A stretch of 64,000 nt of DNA from Companilactobacillus crustorum JCM 15951 (GCF_001434585.1 NZ_AZDB01000004.1:1-64000), one strand, 5' to 3'. Shown: positions 17,120 to 26,065, numbered from the stretch's first letter. Program-made: numbers and translations. The notes: generated by a model from the sequence alone, not told the origin.

Positions 17120-18547
17120 ATGGGATTATTTGATCGAATTAAAAAAGCTTTTACTGGTAAAGATGATTCTGAGGAAAAAGATTTAGAAAAGAAACAAAAT
17201 GAACCTGAAAAAGAAGCCAATCAATCAGAAGAACCTGAAACTAAGGTAGATGAAACGGCCACTGATTCAGCTTCGGAAGAATCAACGGAAGTCTCTAATC
17301 CTGAAACTGTCTCTAAAGAAGAGCCAGTAGAACCTGAGCCTGAAGTCGAAGCCCAGCCAGAGCCTGTGAAAGAAGCTCCAGAAGAGAAAACAGCACAGCC
17401 AAGTGCTGAACCAGAGGTTGAAGCTGATGAAACGGAGCAACCAGTTGAAAAGCCTGTTGAGGAAGCAAAACCTACTGTTGAACCAGAAAAGTCTGAACCC
17501 GTTGCTGAAATTAAAGATACTGATGAGGTTTTGGAGTCGGATGAAACTCAAGAAGAGTCAGTACCTGAGGAATCAGCAACCGAGACTGAAGAAAAAGATG
17601 ACGTTAAGGAATACGATGAAGGTTTAAAGAAAAGTCGAAATTCCTTTAGTGCCAGATTTAATCGCTTTTTAGCTAACTTTAGAAGTGTTGATGAAGACTT
17701 TTTCGATGATTTGGAAGAACTTCTCATTGAATCTGATGTTGGTTATGAGACTGCTGTTCGTATTTCTGATGAATTACGTGAGGAAGTTAAGTTAGAAAAT
17801 GCTAAGAAGCGTTCCGATGTATCGAATGTTATTGTAAAGAAATTAGTTGATATGTATGGCGAAGAAGGCAAAGAGGAAGACAATTCCTTGAAGTTCAGTA
17901 CTGATAAAACACCAACTATCTTCTTATTTGTTGGGGTAAATGGTGCTGGTAAAACCACAACTATTGGTAAATTGGCACATAGATATCAACAACAAGGTAA
18001 GAAAGTTCTTTTGGCTGCTGGAGATACCTTTAGAGCGGGAGCAATTGAGCAATTGCAAGAGTGGGGGAAACGTGATGGCGTTCCTGTTCAAGCAAGTAAG
18101 GCTCACACTGATCCTGCATCAGTAGTTTATGATGCTGTTCAACGAGCAATTGATGAGGATTTTGATATCTTATTGGTCGATACTGCGGGTCGTTTACAAA
18201 ATAAAGAGGGCTTGATGCGTGAGCTGGAAAAAATCAAACGAGTTATTACTCGTGAATTGCCAGAAGCACCTCAAGAAGTATTGTTGGTATTAGATGGTTC
18301 AACAGGGCAAAATGCTTTGAGCCAGGCTAAGCAATTCAACGAAACTACTGAAGTTTCCGGAATTGTTTTGACAAAATTAGATGGTAGTTCTCAAGGTGGA
18401 ATTGTCTTAGCAATTCGAAATGAATTGCATATTCCAGTTAAGTTAGTTGGTTTAGGTGAGCAGATGGATGATTTACGTGACTTTGATCCTGAGAAATTCA
18501 TTTATGGATTATTCAAGGAATTGATTGTTGGAGCCTCCAATAAATAG
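17120..18547 (+). CDS. ftsY: Signal recognition particle receptor FtsY
   Basis: FtsY is the SRP receptor GTPase that delivers ribosome-nascent chain complexes to the translocon. The 475-residue protein starts with an amphipathic MGLFDRIKKAFTG segment, then about 150 residues of very acidic low-complexity A domain rich in Glu, Pro and Val. The NG domain starts near 175 and includes Walker A GVNGAGKTTTIGKL (near 271), DTFRAGA, DTAGR and LTKLDGSSQGG. B. subtilis FtsY has a much shorter acidic region, so this A domain is an extension. ylxM follows after two bases. Confidence 0.97.
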   Translation: MGLFDRIKKAFTGKDDSEEKDLEKKQNEPEKEANQSEEPETKVDETATDSASEESTEVSNPETVSKEEPVEPEPEVEAQPEPVKEAPEEKTAQPSAEPEVEADETEQPVEKPVEEAKPTVEPEKSEPVAEIKDTDEVLESDETQEESVPEESATETEEKDDVKEYDEGLKKSRNSFSARFNRFLANFRSVDEDFFDDLEELLIESDVGYETAVRISDELREEVKLENAKKRSDVSNVIVKKLVDMYGEEGKEEDNSLKFSTDKTPTIFLFVGVNGAGKTTTIGKLAHRYQQQGKKVLLAAGDTFRAGAIEQLQEWGKRDGVPVQASKAHTDPASVVYDAVQRAIDEDFDILLVDTAGRLQNKEGLMRELEKIKRVITRELPEAPQEVLLVLDGSTGQNALSQAKQFNETTEVSGIVLTKLDGSSQGGIVLAIRNELHIPVKLVGLGEQMDDLRDFDPEKFIYGLFKELIVGASNK

Positions 18548-18549
18548 TT

Positions 18550-18891
18550 ATGGATATAGATGAAACCACACGTGTGAATCTTTTATATAACTTTTATCAC
18601 TCACTTTTGACCAAGAAACAAAGTCGTTATCTGGATCTCTATTATGTTGAAGATTTTTCACTTAGTGAAATTGCTGAACAGTTACAGGTTTCTCGACAGG
18701 CAGTCTTAGATAATTTGCATCGTTCGGTTAATTTGTTAGAATCGTTTGAGAAAGAATTGAGTTTAGTTGAAAAAACACAAGAGATCGACGATATTGCTGA
18801 AAAGTTGGATCAACTAGTTCAAACTAAGTATGCAGATGATACTGAATTATTAAAATTAGTAAAAAGAATTACCAAAATAAATGAAATGTAG
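18550..18891 (+). CDS. ylxM: YlxM-family putative HTH regulator of the SRP pathway (UPF0122)
   Basis: The 113-residue protein has a sigma-like helix-turn-helix, SLSEIAEQLQVSRQAVLDNLHRSV (about 37-60), after the YLDLYYVEDF segment. It matches the YlxM/p13 family always found before ffh in Firmicutes. In streptococci YlxM has been described as an SRP-associated protein; its DNA-binding role is not established. It lies between ftsY and ffh with two-base and nine-base gaps, so it should be translated from the same message. Confidence 0.93.
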   Translation: MDIDETTRVNLLYNFYHSLLTKKQSRYLDLYYVEDFSLSEIAEQLQVSRQAVLDNLHRSVNLLESFEKELSLVEKTQEIDDIAEKLDQLVQTKYADDTELLKLVKRITKINEM

Positions 18892-18900
18892 GAGAAAAGT

Positions 18901-20337
18901 ATGGCTTTTGAAGGATTAAGCGAACGTTTACAAAAAGTTTTCTCTTCGTTAAGAGGCAAAGGTAAACTTTCCGATGAAGATGTCCGTAAAGTAATGCGTG
19001 AAGTACGTATGGCTTTATTGGAAGCAGATGTTAATTTCGACGTCGTAAAAACTTTCGTTAAGACAGTTAGGGAACGTGCTTTAGGTTCCGAAGTAATGGA
19101 GAGTTTGACGCCTTCACAACAAGTTATCAAAATTGTTGATGAAGAGCTAACGAATTTAATGGGACAAGAAGCAGTTCCATTGAATAAATCAAAACATATT
19201 CCAACGATTATTATGATGGTTGGTCTTCAAGGTGCTGGTAAGACTACCACAGCTGGTAAGTTAGCTAACCGCTTAAAGACACAGGAAAAGGCGCGTCCAT
19301 TATTCATCGCTGCGGATGTTTATCGTCCTGCTGCCGTTGAACAATTGAAGACTATCGGTCAACAGCTTGATGTACCAGTATATGACGAAGGAACTGAACC
19401 TGATCCAGTCGATATTGTTAAGAACGGTTTAAAAGTAGCCGAAGAAAACAAAAATGATTATGTCATTATTGATACTGCTGGTCGTTTGGAAATTGATGAG
19501 CAGTTGATGGATGAATTGAAACGAATTAAGGAATTAGCTCATCCTGATGAAATTCTGTTCGTAGCCGATTCAATGACTGGTCAAGTAGCTGCCAAAGTAG
19601 CCGCAGGATTTGATGAACAACTTGATATCACTGGGGTTGTTTTGACGAAGTTAGATGGTGACACTCGTGGTGGTGCGGCATTGTCAATTCGTTCCGTAAC
19701 TGGTAAGCCAATTAAGTTTATTGGTCAAGGTGAAAAACTTGATCAATTAGATGTTTTCCACCCTGATCGTATGGCTAACCGTATCTTAGGTATGGGTGAC
19801 ATGTTAACTCTGATCGAAAAAGCCCAGACTGATTACGATGAAAAGCAAGCCAAAGAAGTTGCTGAAAAGATTCGTGCCAATAGTTTTGATTTTAATGATT
19901 TTATCGATCAAATGGATCAGATCCAAAAAATGGGTCCTTTGGATGAAATTATGAAGATGATTCCAGGTATGGCCAATAATCCTCAATTAGCTAATATTAA
20001 TATTGGTGAAAAAGATATTGCTCATTTGAAGGCAATTGTTTATTCTATGACACCTGCCGAAAGAGAAGATCCTGATTTGTTGAATCCTTCACGTCGTCGT
20101 AGAATTGCTAGTGGTTCTGGTCAAAGCGTGCAAAACGTTAATAGAATGATCAAGCAATTTAAGCAATCACGCGATATGATGAATAAGATGAGTAAGGGTA
20201 ACATGGCTGGTATGGATCAATTAATGGGCAACGGCATGCAAGGACGTCTGGGTAAGATGGCTATGCATTCTATGGTTCGTAAGGCTAAGAAGAATAAGAA
20301 AAAACGTTTAAAGAAGATCAAACGCTTTAAATCATAA
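18901..20337 (+). CDS. ffh: Signal recognition particle protein Ffh
   Basis: Ffh binds 4.5S/scRNA and signal peptides and pairs with FtsY. The N domain (1-90) is followed by the GTPase domain with GLQGAGKTTTAGKL (from residue 106), DVYRPAA, DTAGRL and LTKLDGDTRGGAAL. The Met-rich M domain runs from about 300 to the end, containing RRRRIASGSG (RNA-binding) and a KKNKKKRLKKIKRFKS tail. Its 478 residues are within the family range. GGAGAAAAGT precedes the ATG. A strong terminator follows. Confidence 0.98.
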   Translation: MAFEGLSERLQKVFSSLRGKGKLSDEDVRKVMREVRMALLEADVNFDVVKTFVKTVRERALGSEVMESLTPSQQVIKIVDEELTNLMGQEAVPLNKSKHIPTIIMMVGLQGAGKTTTAGKLANRLKTQEKARPLFIAADVYRPAAVEQLKTIGQQLDVPVYDEGTEPDPVDIVKNGLKVAEENKNDYVIIDTAGRLEIDEQLMDELKRIKELAHPDEILFVADSMTGQVAAKVAAGFDEQLDITGVVLTKLDGDTRGGAALSIRSVTGKPIKFIGQGEKLDQLDVFHPDRMANRILGMGDMLTLIEKAQTDYDEKQAKEVAEKIRANSFDFNDFIDQMDQIQKMGPLDEIMKMIPGMANNPQLANINIGEKDIAHLKAIVYSMTPAEREDPDLLNPSRRRRIASGSGQSVQNVNRMIKQFKQSRDMMNKMSKGNMAGMDQLMGNGMQGRLGKMAMHSMVRKAKKNKKKRLKKIKRFKS

Positions 20338-20340
20338 AAA

Positions 20341-20386
20341 AAATAAGTGCTGTAAAGAAAAAAACTTTACAGCACTTATTTTTTTG
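20341..20386 (+). terminator. Strong terminator after ffh
   Basis: AAATAAGTGCTGTAAAG pairs perfectly with CTTTACAGCACTTATTT over a short A-rich loop and is followed by more T residues. Confidence 0.92.
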
Positions 20387-20394
20387 TGTATACT
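20366..20394 (+). promoter_or_regulatory. rpsP-rimM-trmD promoter overlapping the ffh terminator
   Basis: TTTACA (20366-20371) lies inside the 3' arm of the ffh terminator. TATACT (20389-20394) follows after 17 bp. Transcription would start near 20401, about 27 nt before rpsP. Confidence 0.65.
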
Positions 20395-20427
20395 AACAAA
20401 GTTAAGTATTTAGGAGGAAACAAACAT

Positions 20428-20700
20428 ATGTCAGTTAAGATTAGAATGAAACGTATGGGTTCAAAGTTACGCCCATTTTATAGATTGGTTGTTGCAGATT
20501 CACGTTCACCACGTGATGGCCGCTTCATCGAACAAGTTGGTTACTACAACCCAATTTCACAACCAGAAGAAATTAAACTAGAAGATGACAAGATCGTTGA
20601 ATGGTTAAACAAAGGTGCACAACCTTCAGATACCGTTCGTCACTTATTGAAACAACACGGAATTATGCAAAAGTTCCACGAAAGCAAGTTTACAAAATAG
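20428..20700 (+). CDS. rpsP: 30S ribosomal protein S16
   Basis: The 90-residue basic protein has the S16 signature [31 protein letters not shown] and the GYYNP turn. Residues proposed from upstream codons are discarded: the ATG at 20428 has a perfect AGGAGG eight bases before it and gives the family N-terminus [11 protein letters not shown]. rpsP heads the rpsP-rimM-trmD group, separated from ffh by a terminator and its own promoter. Confidence 0.98.
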   Translation: MSVKIRMKRMGSKLRPFYRLVVADSRSPRDGRFIEQVGYYNPISQPEEIKLEDDKIVEWLNKGAQPSDTVRHLLKQHGIMQKFHESKFTK

Positions 20701-20709
20701 TAATTTTTG

Positions 20710-20741
20710 ATGGGACCGGACTTAGTCATGGTCCTATTTTT
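20710..20741 (+). terminator. Weak hairpin between rpsP and rimM (possible attenuator)
   Basis: TGGGACC and GGTCCTA arms with a 12-nt loop are followed by TTTTT. It would reduce rimM-trmD expression relative to the abundant ribosomal protein. Confidence 0.5.
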
Positions 20742-20756
20742 ATACACGGAGGAAAA

Positions 20757-21272
20757 ATGACCGAAAAATTATATCGAGTTGGTACAATCGTCAATACACA
20801 TGGTATTAAAGGCGAATTAAGAGTCATTCCAATTACAGATTTTCCTGAGGATCGTTTTAAATCAGGTGCTAAACTTTATCTAAAGAATAAAGATCAGACA
20901 CTTGAATTTACAGTAGAATCTTCACGTCCCCATAAAAGTTTTATACTTTTGAAATTAAAGGGCTATGATAATATCAATGATGTTGAAAAATATGTTAAAT
21001 CAGAGCTATTTGCTGATGGCGAGGAAGTTTCTGACCTCAACGAAGGGGAATTTCTTTATAAGCAAATTATTGGTTTGACTGTAGTCGACAAAGAATTAGG
21101 CGAAGTTGGTAAAGTTACTGAAATTATGGAACTGGGCTCAAATGATGTCTGGGTAGTTAAGAGTCCTAAATACAAAGAAATCTTGTTGCCCTACATTGAT
21201 GATGTTATTAAAAAAGTTGACCTTGATAACCAAGTTGTCGAAGTTGAAATACCGGATGGATTGATAGACTAA
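20757..21272 (+). CDS. rimM: Ribosome maturation factor RimM
   Basis: RimM assists 30S head assembly through S19. From the ATG at 20757 (ribosome site GGAGG) the protein is 171 residues: an N-terminal beta-barrel starting [19 protein letters not shown] (about 5-23) and a C-terminal PRC barrel (about 95-171) with [13 protein letters not shown] longer frame opening within rpsP is rejected because its extra residues overlap rpsP coding sequence. The stop overlaps the trmD start as TAATG, implying translational coupling. Confidence 0.96.
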   Translation: MTEKLYRVGTIVNTHGIKGELRVIPITDFPEDRFKSGAKLYLKNKDQTLEFTVESSRPHKSFILLKLKGYDNINDVEKYVKSELFADGEEVSDLNEGEFLYKQIIGLTVVDKELGEVGKVTEIMELGSNDVWVVKSPKYKEILLPYIDDVIKKVDLDNQVVEVEIPDGLID

Positions 21273-22000
21273 TGGATATTACAATTTTAAGTATTTTTCC
21301 AAGAATGTTTCAGGCTCTAAATGAATCTTTGATTGGAAAAGCCCAAGAAAAAGAATTAGTTAACATTGACGTGGTTGATTTTCGTGCTTTTACGACTAAT
21401 AAACAAAATCATGTCGATGATGCACCATATGGTGGTGGAGCAGGTATGTTGTTACAAGCCCAACCAATTTATGATGCTATGGACTATGTTGAAAAAAAGA
21501 AGCCTGGTAAGAAAAGAGTTGTTCTCTTAGATCCAGCTGGAAAGACTTTTAATACAGCGATGGCTCGTGATTTTGCTCAAGAAGATCAGTTGGTCTTTAT
21601 CTGTGGGCATTACGAGGGTTTTGATGAACGTGTCAAAGACTTAGTGACTGATGAAGTTTCTATTGGCGATTATATTTTGACAGGTGGCGAATTGCCAACA
21701 ATGAGTATGATTGATGCTACTTTACGGTTCGTTCCCGGTGTATTAGGCAATTCATTTTCTGCTGAGGAGGAATCTTTCTCCAATGGGTTATTGGAATACC
21801 CTCAGTATTCACGTCCGGCTGATTTCTGTGGTAAAAAGGTTCCGGAAGTATTAACTAGTGGCGATCATGAAAAGATTCGTCTCTGGCGTCTTACACAGGC
21901 TTTAAAGAAAACATTAGAACGTCGTCCTGACTTGCTTGAAGGGGCAGACTTAACTGATGAAGAAAAAAAGCTTTTACATAAGATTCGTCAAAATAACTAG
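21272..22000 (+). CDS. trmD: tRNA (guanine37-N1)-methyltransferase TrmD
   Basis: TrmD methylates G37 next to the anticodon, preventing frameshifting. The SPOUT trefoil-knot motifs are intact: [36 protein letters not shown] and [13 protein letters not shown], followed by YPQYSRP and the C-terminal helical domain. Its 242 residues are typical. It shares a base with the rimM stop. The rplS promoter begins immediately after its stop codon. Confidence 0.98.
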   Translation: MDITILSIFPRMFQALNESLIGKAQEKELVNIDVVDFRAFTTNKQNHVDDAPYGGGAGMLLQAQPIYDAMDYVEKKKPGKKRVVLLDPAGKTFNTAMARDFAQEDQLVFICGHYEGFDERVKDLVTDEVSIGDYILTGGELPTMSMIDATLRFVPGVLGNSFSAEEESFSNGLLEYPQYSRPADFCGKKVPEVLTSGDHEKIRLWRLTQALKKTLERRPDLLEGADLTDEEKKLLHKIRQNN

Positions 22001-22029
22001 TTTACAATCGAGTTTAAATAAAGTATCAT
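22001..22029 (+). promoter_or_regulatory. rplS promoter
   Basis: TTTACA (22001-22006), a 17-bp spacer and TATCAT (22024-22029) directly follow trmD. The start is expected near 22036. Confidence 0.7.
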
Positions 22030-22035
22030 ATTAAG

Positions 22036-22113
22036 AGTGTTTGAATACACATATTAACGATATTCCGCTGTGTGTCACAGACATATAAGAGTGTCGGCAG
22101 GGAGAAATTATTT
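22036..22113 (+). ncRNA. rplS (L19) leader RNA
   Basis: The untranslated leader can form a closing stem (ACAC 22047-22050 with GTGT 22091-22094, plus TTA/TAA inside) around an apical hairpin (CTGTG-TGT-CACAG, 22068-22080). L19 leaders are a known regulatory class in Firmicutes, thought to respond to excess L19. Assignment here rests on position and foldability, not on an alignment. The first part shares TGAATACACA-TA-TTAACGAT with the rpsB leader. Confidence 0.65.
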
Positions 22114-22467
22114 ATGAATGAATTAATTCAAGATATTACTAAAGAACAATTACGTTCTGACATTCCTGACTTCCGTAGTGGTGACACTGTTCGTGTCCAT
22201 GCTAAGGTTGTTGAAGGTAGCCGCGAACGTATCCAATTATTCGAAGGTGTCGTAATTAAGAGACATGGCTCAGGAATCAGTGCTACATACACTGTTCGTA
22301 AGATGAGTAATGGTGTTGGTGTTGAAAGAACATTCCCACTAAACACACCTCGTGTAGAACAAATCGAAGTTATCAGACATGGTCGTGTACGTCGTAGCAA
22401 GCTTTACTACCTACGTGCTCGTACAGGTAAGGCTGCTCGTATTAAGGAACGTCGTCGCGACATCTAA
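22114..22467 (+). CDS. rplS: 50S ribosomal protein L19
   Basis: The 117-residue protein matches L19: [49 protein letters not shown] and a basic [23 protein letters not shown] tail. It lies at the interface of the two ribosomal subunits. The ATG at 22114, eight bases after AGGGAG, is preferred; the upstream in-frame codons fall within the structured leader. It has its own promoter and terminator, so it is a single-gene unit. Confidence 0.98.
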   Translation: MNELIQDITKEQLRSDIPDFRSGDTVRVHAKVVEGSRERIQLFEGVVIKRHGSGISATYTVRKMSNGVGVERTFPLNTPRVEQIEVIRHGRVRRSKLYYLRARTGKAARIKERRRDI

Positions 22468-22497
22468 TTAATACTGAATAGTTAAATTGAACTTCAT

Positions 22498-22540
22498 AAA
22501 ATAAACCTTAATTCTCAGAAGAGGATTAAGGTTTATTTTT
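22498..22540 (+). terminator. Bidirectional terminator between rplS and rpiR
   Basis: AAATAAACCTTAAT and ATTAAGGTTTATTT arms surround a short loop, with T residues on one side and A residues on the other. The stop codon of the convergent rpiR-type gene lies inside its right arm. Confidence 0.9.
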
Positions 22541-23402
22541 TATTTTTGGTAAATCTAGAATCAGAAAATAATTTTTCGGAAGCTAGGCGATGTCTTTGAT
22601 TATCGTCATAATTAGCTACAAATAAACATGAATAAAGAGTGTTCAAAACATATTCAATGGCAACCTGAGAAGCAAAAGGTGAAATTTTGACGGTACTTGA
22701 TTCAGAGTTGGCAACTGGAAGGATCAGGTCGCTTAATTTGGCAATCTCTGAATTTTTATTAGCTGTAATGGTAATAATTTTGCATCCGTTTAAGCGGAGG
22801 ATTCGAGCTATTTGATAAGTGTTTTTGCTACGACCACTATATGAGATTAGAATAGCACAGTCGTTTTTTTGAAAATTAGTTGCCAGAAAATTATCCTCAC
22901 CAAATAAAATTGGCAGTGTCGGCATAAGATTTATTTTCATCAATTTATTTTGAAAACTCAAGGCAGGTACATAAGTATCGCCGTAAGCAAAAAGTCCTAG
23001 TTTATTTGATTCAAAAATATAACGCACAGCCTTTTCTAATAAATCATTAGTGAGTAATTCGCTAGTTTGAGTCAAAGAATTTTTCATGACATCTAGTAAC
23101 TTTTGAGCAATTTCCTTATTAGAGTCATCTTCGGTAAAGGGAAAGTCTGGATCAACAGTAGAGATATCATTATATGAGCGTTGTAACTCTGCAGAGAGGG
23201 CTATTTTAAAATCTTTGTAACCTTTTAATCCAATTTTGCGACAGAGTCGAACAATTGTAGAGGTAGAAGTGAAGGTTTCAGTGGCTAATTTTTGGATCGA
23301 TTGATTTAGGACGCTTTCCTTATGCTGAAGGATGTATTGGGCGATTTCTTTTTCCGAACCATTAAAATTATCAGCTGAAATTAATTGTTTTATTATTGTC
23401 AT
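22533..23402 (-). CDS. RpiR/MurR-family transcriptional regulator
   Basis: The 289-residue protein has an N-terminal HTH_6 domain (about 1-77; KLATETFTSTSTIVRLCRKIGLKGYKDFK contains the recognition helix). A C-terminal SIS sugar-phosphate-binding domain (about 125-260; LISYSGRSKNTYQIARIL and ITITANKNSEIAKLSD) follows. Such regulators sense phosphosugars. It diverges from a Gfo/Idh/MocA oxidoreductase, with an inverted repeat between them that could be its operator, so it probably controls that gene. The effector cannot be read from the sequence. Confidence 0.9.
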   Translation of the reverse strand: MTIIKQLISADNFNGSEKEIAQYILQHKESVLNQSIQKLATETFTSTSTIVRLCRKIGLKGYKDFKIALSAELQRSYNDISTVDPDFPFTEDDSNKEIAQKLLDVMKNSLTQTSELLTNDLLEKAVRYIFESNKLGLFAYGDTYVPALSFQNKLMKINLMPTLPILFGEDNFLATNFQKNDCAILISYSGRSKNTYQIARILRLNGCKIITITANKNSEIAKLSDLILPVANSESSTVKISPFASQVAIEYVLNTLYSCLFVANYDDNQRHRLASEKLFSDSRFTKNKK

Positions 23403-23425
23403 TATAGATATCCTTCGTTAAATTT

Positions 23426-23481
23426 GAAAAAATATTCCAACATTTGAGGATAAAGTTGGATTGTCTATGGAACAATTTTTC
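23426..23481. promoter_or_regulatory. Inverted-repeat candidate operator for the RpiR regulator
   Basis: GAAAAAATATTCCA (23426-23439) and TGGAACAATTTTTC (23468-23481) are inverted copies matching at 12 of 14 positions. Between and overlapping them CCAAC and GTTGG form a second, inner inverted repeat. It lies in the short divergent intergenic region, as expected for an autoregulatory site. Confidence 0.55.
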
Positions 23482-23562
23482 GAAATATGTAAATTCACTA
23501 TTATTACTATCATAACGTGTTTAAATAAACTTGCATACGAAAAAAGAGTAGGGGTGATAATA

Positions 23563-24528
23563 ATGAAATTAGCAATTATTGGATCGGGTAAAATTGTACA
23601 CGACTTTTTGACAATTACGAAAGACCTAAAAGACACAGAATTGACAGCTATTATTGGTACAAAACACAGTCAAGATGTTTTAAATCAATTACAGGATCAG
23701 TATCATATTAACGAAGTCTTTACTGACTTTGATACTGCATTGGCTACTGGAGATTTTGATACAGTTTATGTGGCAGTACCAAATTTTCTTCATTATACTT
23801 TTGCCAAAAAAGCTCTTGAGCAAGGTAAAAATGTTATTTCCGAAAAACCTTTTACGGTTAAATATGAAGAATTTTTAGATTTAAAAGCTTTAGCTGAAAA
23901 AAATCAATTAGTTTTATTAGAGGCCATCACTAATCAGTACTTACAGAATTATTTAGATTTAAAAAAGAAATTGCCTGATATCGGTGATTTAAAGATAATT
24001 GAAAGCAATTATTCACAATATTCATCACGCTATGACGCCTTTAGAGCGGGTGAAATTTTACCAGTTTTTGATCCTAAAAAAGGTGGCGGGGCTTTGATGG
24101 ATATTAATATTTATAATATTCATTTGATCGTTGGTCTATTAGGTAAGCCTGAGCAGGTAGAATACTTGCCGAATATTGAACGCGGAATCGACACTTCTGG
24201 TATGCTGATTTTAAATTATGGAACCACTAAAGTAGTGGCAATTGGTGCAAAAGATTCAACAGCACCTATTAGAACAGTTATTCAAGGTAATAAGGGGTCA
24301 ATTGTGGTAAATGGTCCTACTAATGAGATGGATTCATTCAATGTTTATGACAATGATAAATTGCTTGAAAAAATTAACCATAATATCTATCCACACCGCA
24401 TGTATCAAGAGTTTGTAGAGTTTGAACGGATTATTAGAGAAAATGACTTAGAAGCAGCAGAGAAGCATTTAAATCATAGTCAAACTGTTATGTGGGTGGT
24501 CAAGGAGGCTCTAAAGTCAGCTGATTGA
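23563..24528 (+). CDS. Gfo/Idh/MocA-family NAD(P)-dependent oxidoreductase
   Basis: The 321-residue protein has an N-terminal Rossmann domain (MKLAIIGSGKIVHDFL), the family motif GKNVISEKPF with its conserved lysine (about 92-101), and a C-terminal alpha/beta substrate domain with GGGALMDINIYNIHLIVGLLG. The first Gly-rich motif reads GSGKI rather than GxGxxG, which is tolerated in the family. Substrates are usually sugars, inositols or their derivatives; none can be assigned. The ATG at 23563 after AGGGGTGAT is chosen because the longer upstream frame overlaps the operator. Likely regulated by the divergent RpiR protein. Confidence 0.88.
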   Translation: MKLAIIGSGKIVHDFLTITKDLKDTELTAIIGTKHSQDVLNQLQDQYHINEVFTDFDTALATGDFDTVYVAVPNFLHYTFAKKALEQGKNVISEKPFTVKYEEFLDLKALAEKNQLVLLEAITNQYLQNYLDLKKKLPDIGDLKIIESNYSQYSSRYDAFRAGEILPVFDPKKGGGALMDINIYNIHLIVGLLGKPEQVEYLPNIERGIDTSGMLILNYGTTKVVAIGAKDSTAPIRTVIQGNKGSIVVNGPTNEMDSFNVYDNDKLLEKINHNIYPHRMYQEFVEFERIIRENDLEAAEKHLNHSQTVMWVVKEALKSAD

Positions 24529-24553
24529 AGTTGGATTAGTTTATTAAATGTAT

Positions 24554-24601
24554 ATAAAAACAACTAATGACTGTAATAAAAGAAGTCATTAGTTGTTTTT
24601 A
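24554..24601. terminator. Bidirectional terminator
   Basis: AAAACAACTAATGACT and AGTCATTAGTTGTTTT arms flank an A-rich loop between convergent genes. Confidence 0.88.
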
Positions 24602-24611
24602 CTTTGAATTT

Positions 24612-25229
24612 TTAAAAAATTTGGTTGTAATATTCCACGTAGAATTCTTTTTTATCAGCTAAAGCAATAATTTTAGTTACACTAGTATTTCTCGGTTCAG
24701 GTAAACTCATAACATCTTGTGGTTTTAAAATACTCAAAGCTGTAGCTTTGACTGTAAAACCATGAGTAACGCAGATGATTTTTTCATTTGGATATTTTTG
24801 AGAATTTTCATTTAGAAAATTATTTACGCGCTTGATAACGTCGTTGAAACTCTCACCATTAGTAGCATATTGGGTATAAAGCGGTAAAACATCATTCCAA
24901 TAATCATTGTAAGCATCTGGATGAAGTTTTTTTAGATCAGCATTTTTTTGACCGTCCCAGGAACCGTAAGAAATTTCTCGCAGACGTTTGTCATAAGTAA
25001 TAGGCAATTGCGGTTTTTGGTTTAAGATTGTTGCTGTTTGTTGAGCTCGTTTTAAAGGACTACAAATTATACGATCAGCAAAACTAATATCAAAATTATC
25101 GGCTAAATGTTGGGCTTGCTTTTGACCGTTAGTATTTAAATGGGTAATTTCGGTATTGATATTCCCTTGTTTCATTTTTAAAACATTAGCTTTGGTTTGT
25201 CCGTGGCGGATAAAATAAAATTCAGTCAT
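24612..25229 (-). CDS. Histidine phosphatase family protein (phosphoglycerate mutase-like)
   Basis: The 205-residue protein begins FYFIRHGQTKAN, with the phosphoacceptor His9 in RHG. It has CSPLKRAQQTA, the acidic LREISYGSWDGQ segment and the second histidine in CVTHGF. These mark the branch 1 histidine phosphatase fold. Substrate specificity is open; many such Lactobacillaceae proteins are annotated as phosphoglycerate mutase without evidence. It is transcribed alone on the minus strand downstream of lexA, separated by the lexA terminator. Confidence 0.88.
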   Translation of the reverse strand: MTEFYFIRHGQTKANVLKMKQGNINTEITHLNTNGQKQAQHLADNFDISFADRIICSPLKRAQQTATILNQKPQLPITYDKRLREISYGSWDGQKNADLKKLHPDAYNDYWNDVLPLYTQYATNGESFNDVIKRVNNFLNENSQKYPNEKIICVTHGFTVKATALSILKPQDVMSLPEPRNTSVTKIIALADKKEFYVEYYNQIF

Positions 25230-25308
25230 GCTGACTCCTTAAAAAGACTTTTTATATTTGAATTATTTTGATAAAGATGATTAAATATTGACGAATAATA
25301 TTTAAATT

Positions 25309-25334
25309 AAAAAGCCACCCGACAATTGGGTGAC
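25309..25334 (-). terminator. Terminator of lexA
   Basis: On the minus strand GTCACCC pairs with GGGTGGC and TTTTTAATTTAAA follows. Confidence 0.8.
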
Positions 25335-25343
25335 TTGTTCTGG

Positions 25344-25967
25344 TTAAAAAATTTGTGAACGATATAATCCAACAACTTTGCCAAGAATTTCGACGTTGTC
25401 CAAAATGATTGGGTCCATTGTATCGTTTTCAGGTTGTAGGCGGTAATGTCCATTTTCTTGATAAAACCTTTTACAAGTGGCTTCAATGTCTTCCGTCATA
25501 GCAATGATGATCTCACCATTATTAGCAAAATTTTGTTCATGCACAATAACATGGTCACCATCATAGATGCCGGCATTGATCATACTTTCACCATGAATTT
25601 CTAGCATAAATAATTCTCCAGATTCACGATTTAGATCAGGTGGGATTGGGAAATAGCCATCGGGATTTCTTTCAGCTGTTATTGGTTGACCAGCAGCAAC
25701 TGCACCTAGAATTGGAATTTGCTTAGATTTAATACCAATGGAATTCAAACCAGCACCAGTAATTTCAATGGCACGTGGTTTGGTAGGATCACGTTGGATA
25801 AATCCTTTTTTTTCAAGACGAGACAGGTGACCGTGAACCGTTGATGTGGAAGATAAATCTACAGCTTCGCAGATTTCCCTAACAGTAGGCGGGTATCCAT
25901 GTTCGTCTAAATAATCATAAATACATTGTAAAATTTGTGACTTTTTAGAGCCTTCAGCTTTTGACAT
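25344..25967 (-). CDS. lexA: SOS repressor LexA
   Basis: LexA represses the SOS regulon and is inactivated by RecA-stimulated self-cleavage. The 207-residue protein has an N-terminal winged HTH (1-65; [32 protein letters not shown]), the scissile Ala92-Gly93 bond in GAVAAGQP, catalytic Ser128 in GESMI and Lys166 in CKRF. All catalytic elements are present, so it should be functional. An SOS box lies about 60 bp upstream in the divergent region shared with ynzC, allowing autoregulation. Confidence 0.98.
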   Translation of the reverse strand: MSKAEGSKKSQILQCIYDYLDEHGYPPTVREICEAVDLSSTSTVHGHLSRLEKKGFIQRDPTKPRAIEITGAGLNSIGIKSKQIPILGAVAAGQPITAERNPDGYFPIPPDLNRESGELFMLEIHGESMINAGIYDGDHVIVHEQNFANNGEIIIAMTEDIEATCKRFYQENGHYRLQPENDTMDPIILDNVEILGKVVGLYRSQIF

Positions 25968-26024
25968 TAGAACACCTCATTGTTAATATCTTAAATAGAT
26001 TGTATCAAAATATGAATGCAAGTT

Positions 26025-26038
26025 CAAACAAGTGTTCG
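26025..26038. promoter_or_regulatory. SOS box (LexA operator)
   Basis: The minus strand reads CGAACACTTGTTTG, a close match to the Gram-positive SOS box core CGAAC-N4-GTTYG. It lies between lexA and ynzC and could control both. Confidence 0.8.
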
Positions 26039-26065
26039 ATTGAATTGGGGGAGAGTTGTTAAATT

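Noticed and set aside
17282-17627. ORFs in other frames within the ftsY acidic domain
   Set aside because: They arise from Glu/Pro-rich codon bias in the main frame and have no start signals or homology.
20601-20756. N-terminal extension of RimM into rpsP
   Set aside because: The extra residues derive from rpsP coding sequence in another frame; the ATG at 20757 has a clear ribosome site and gives the normal protein.
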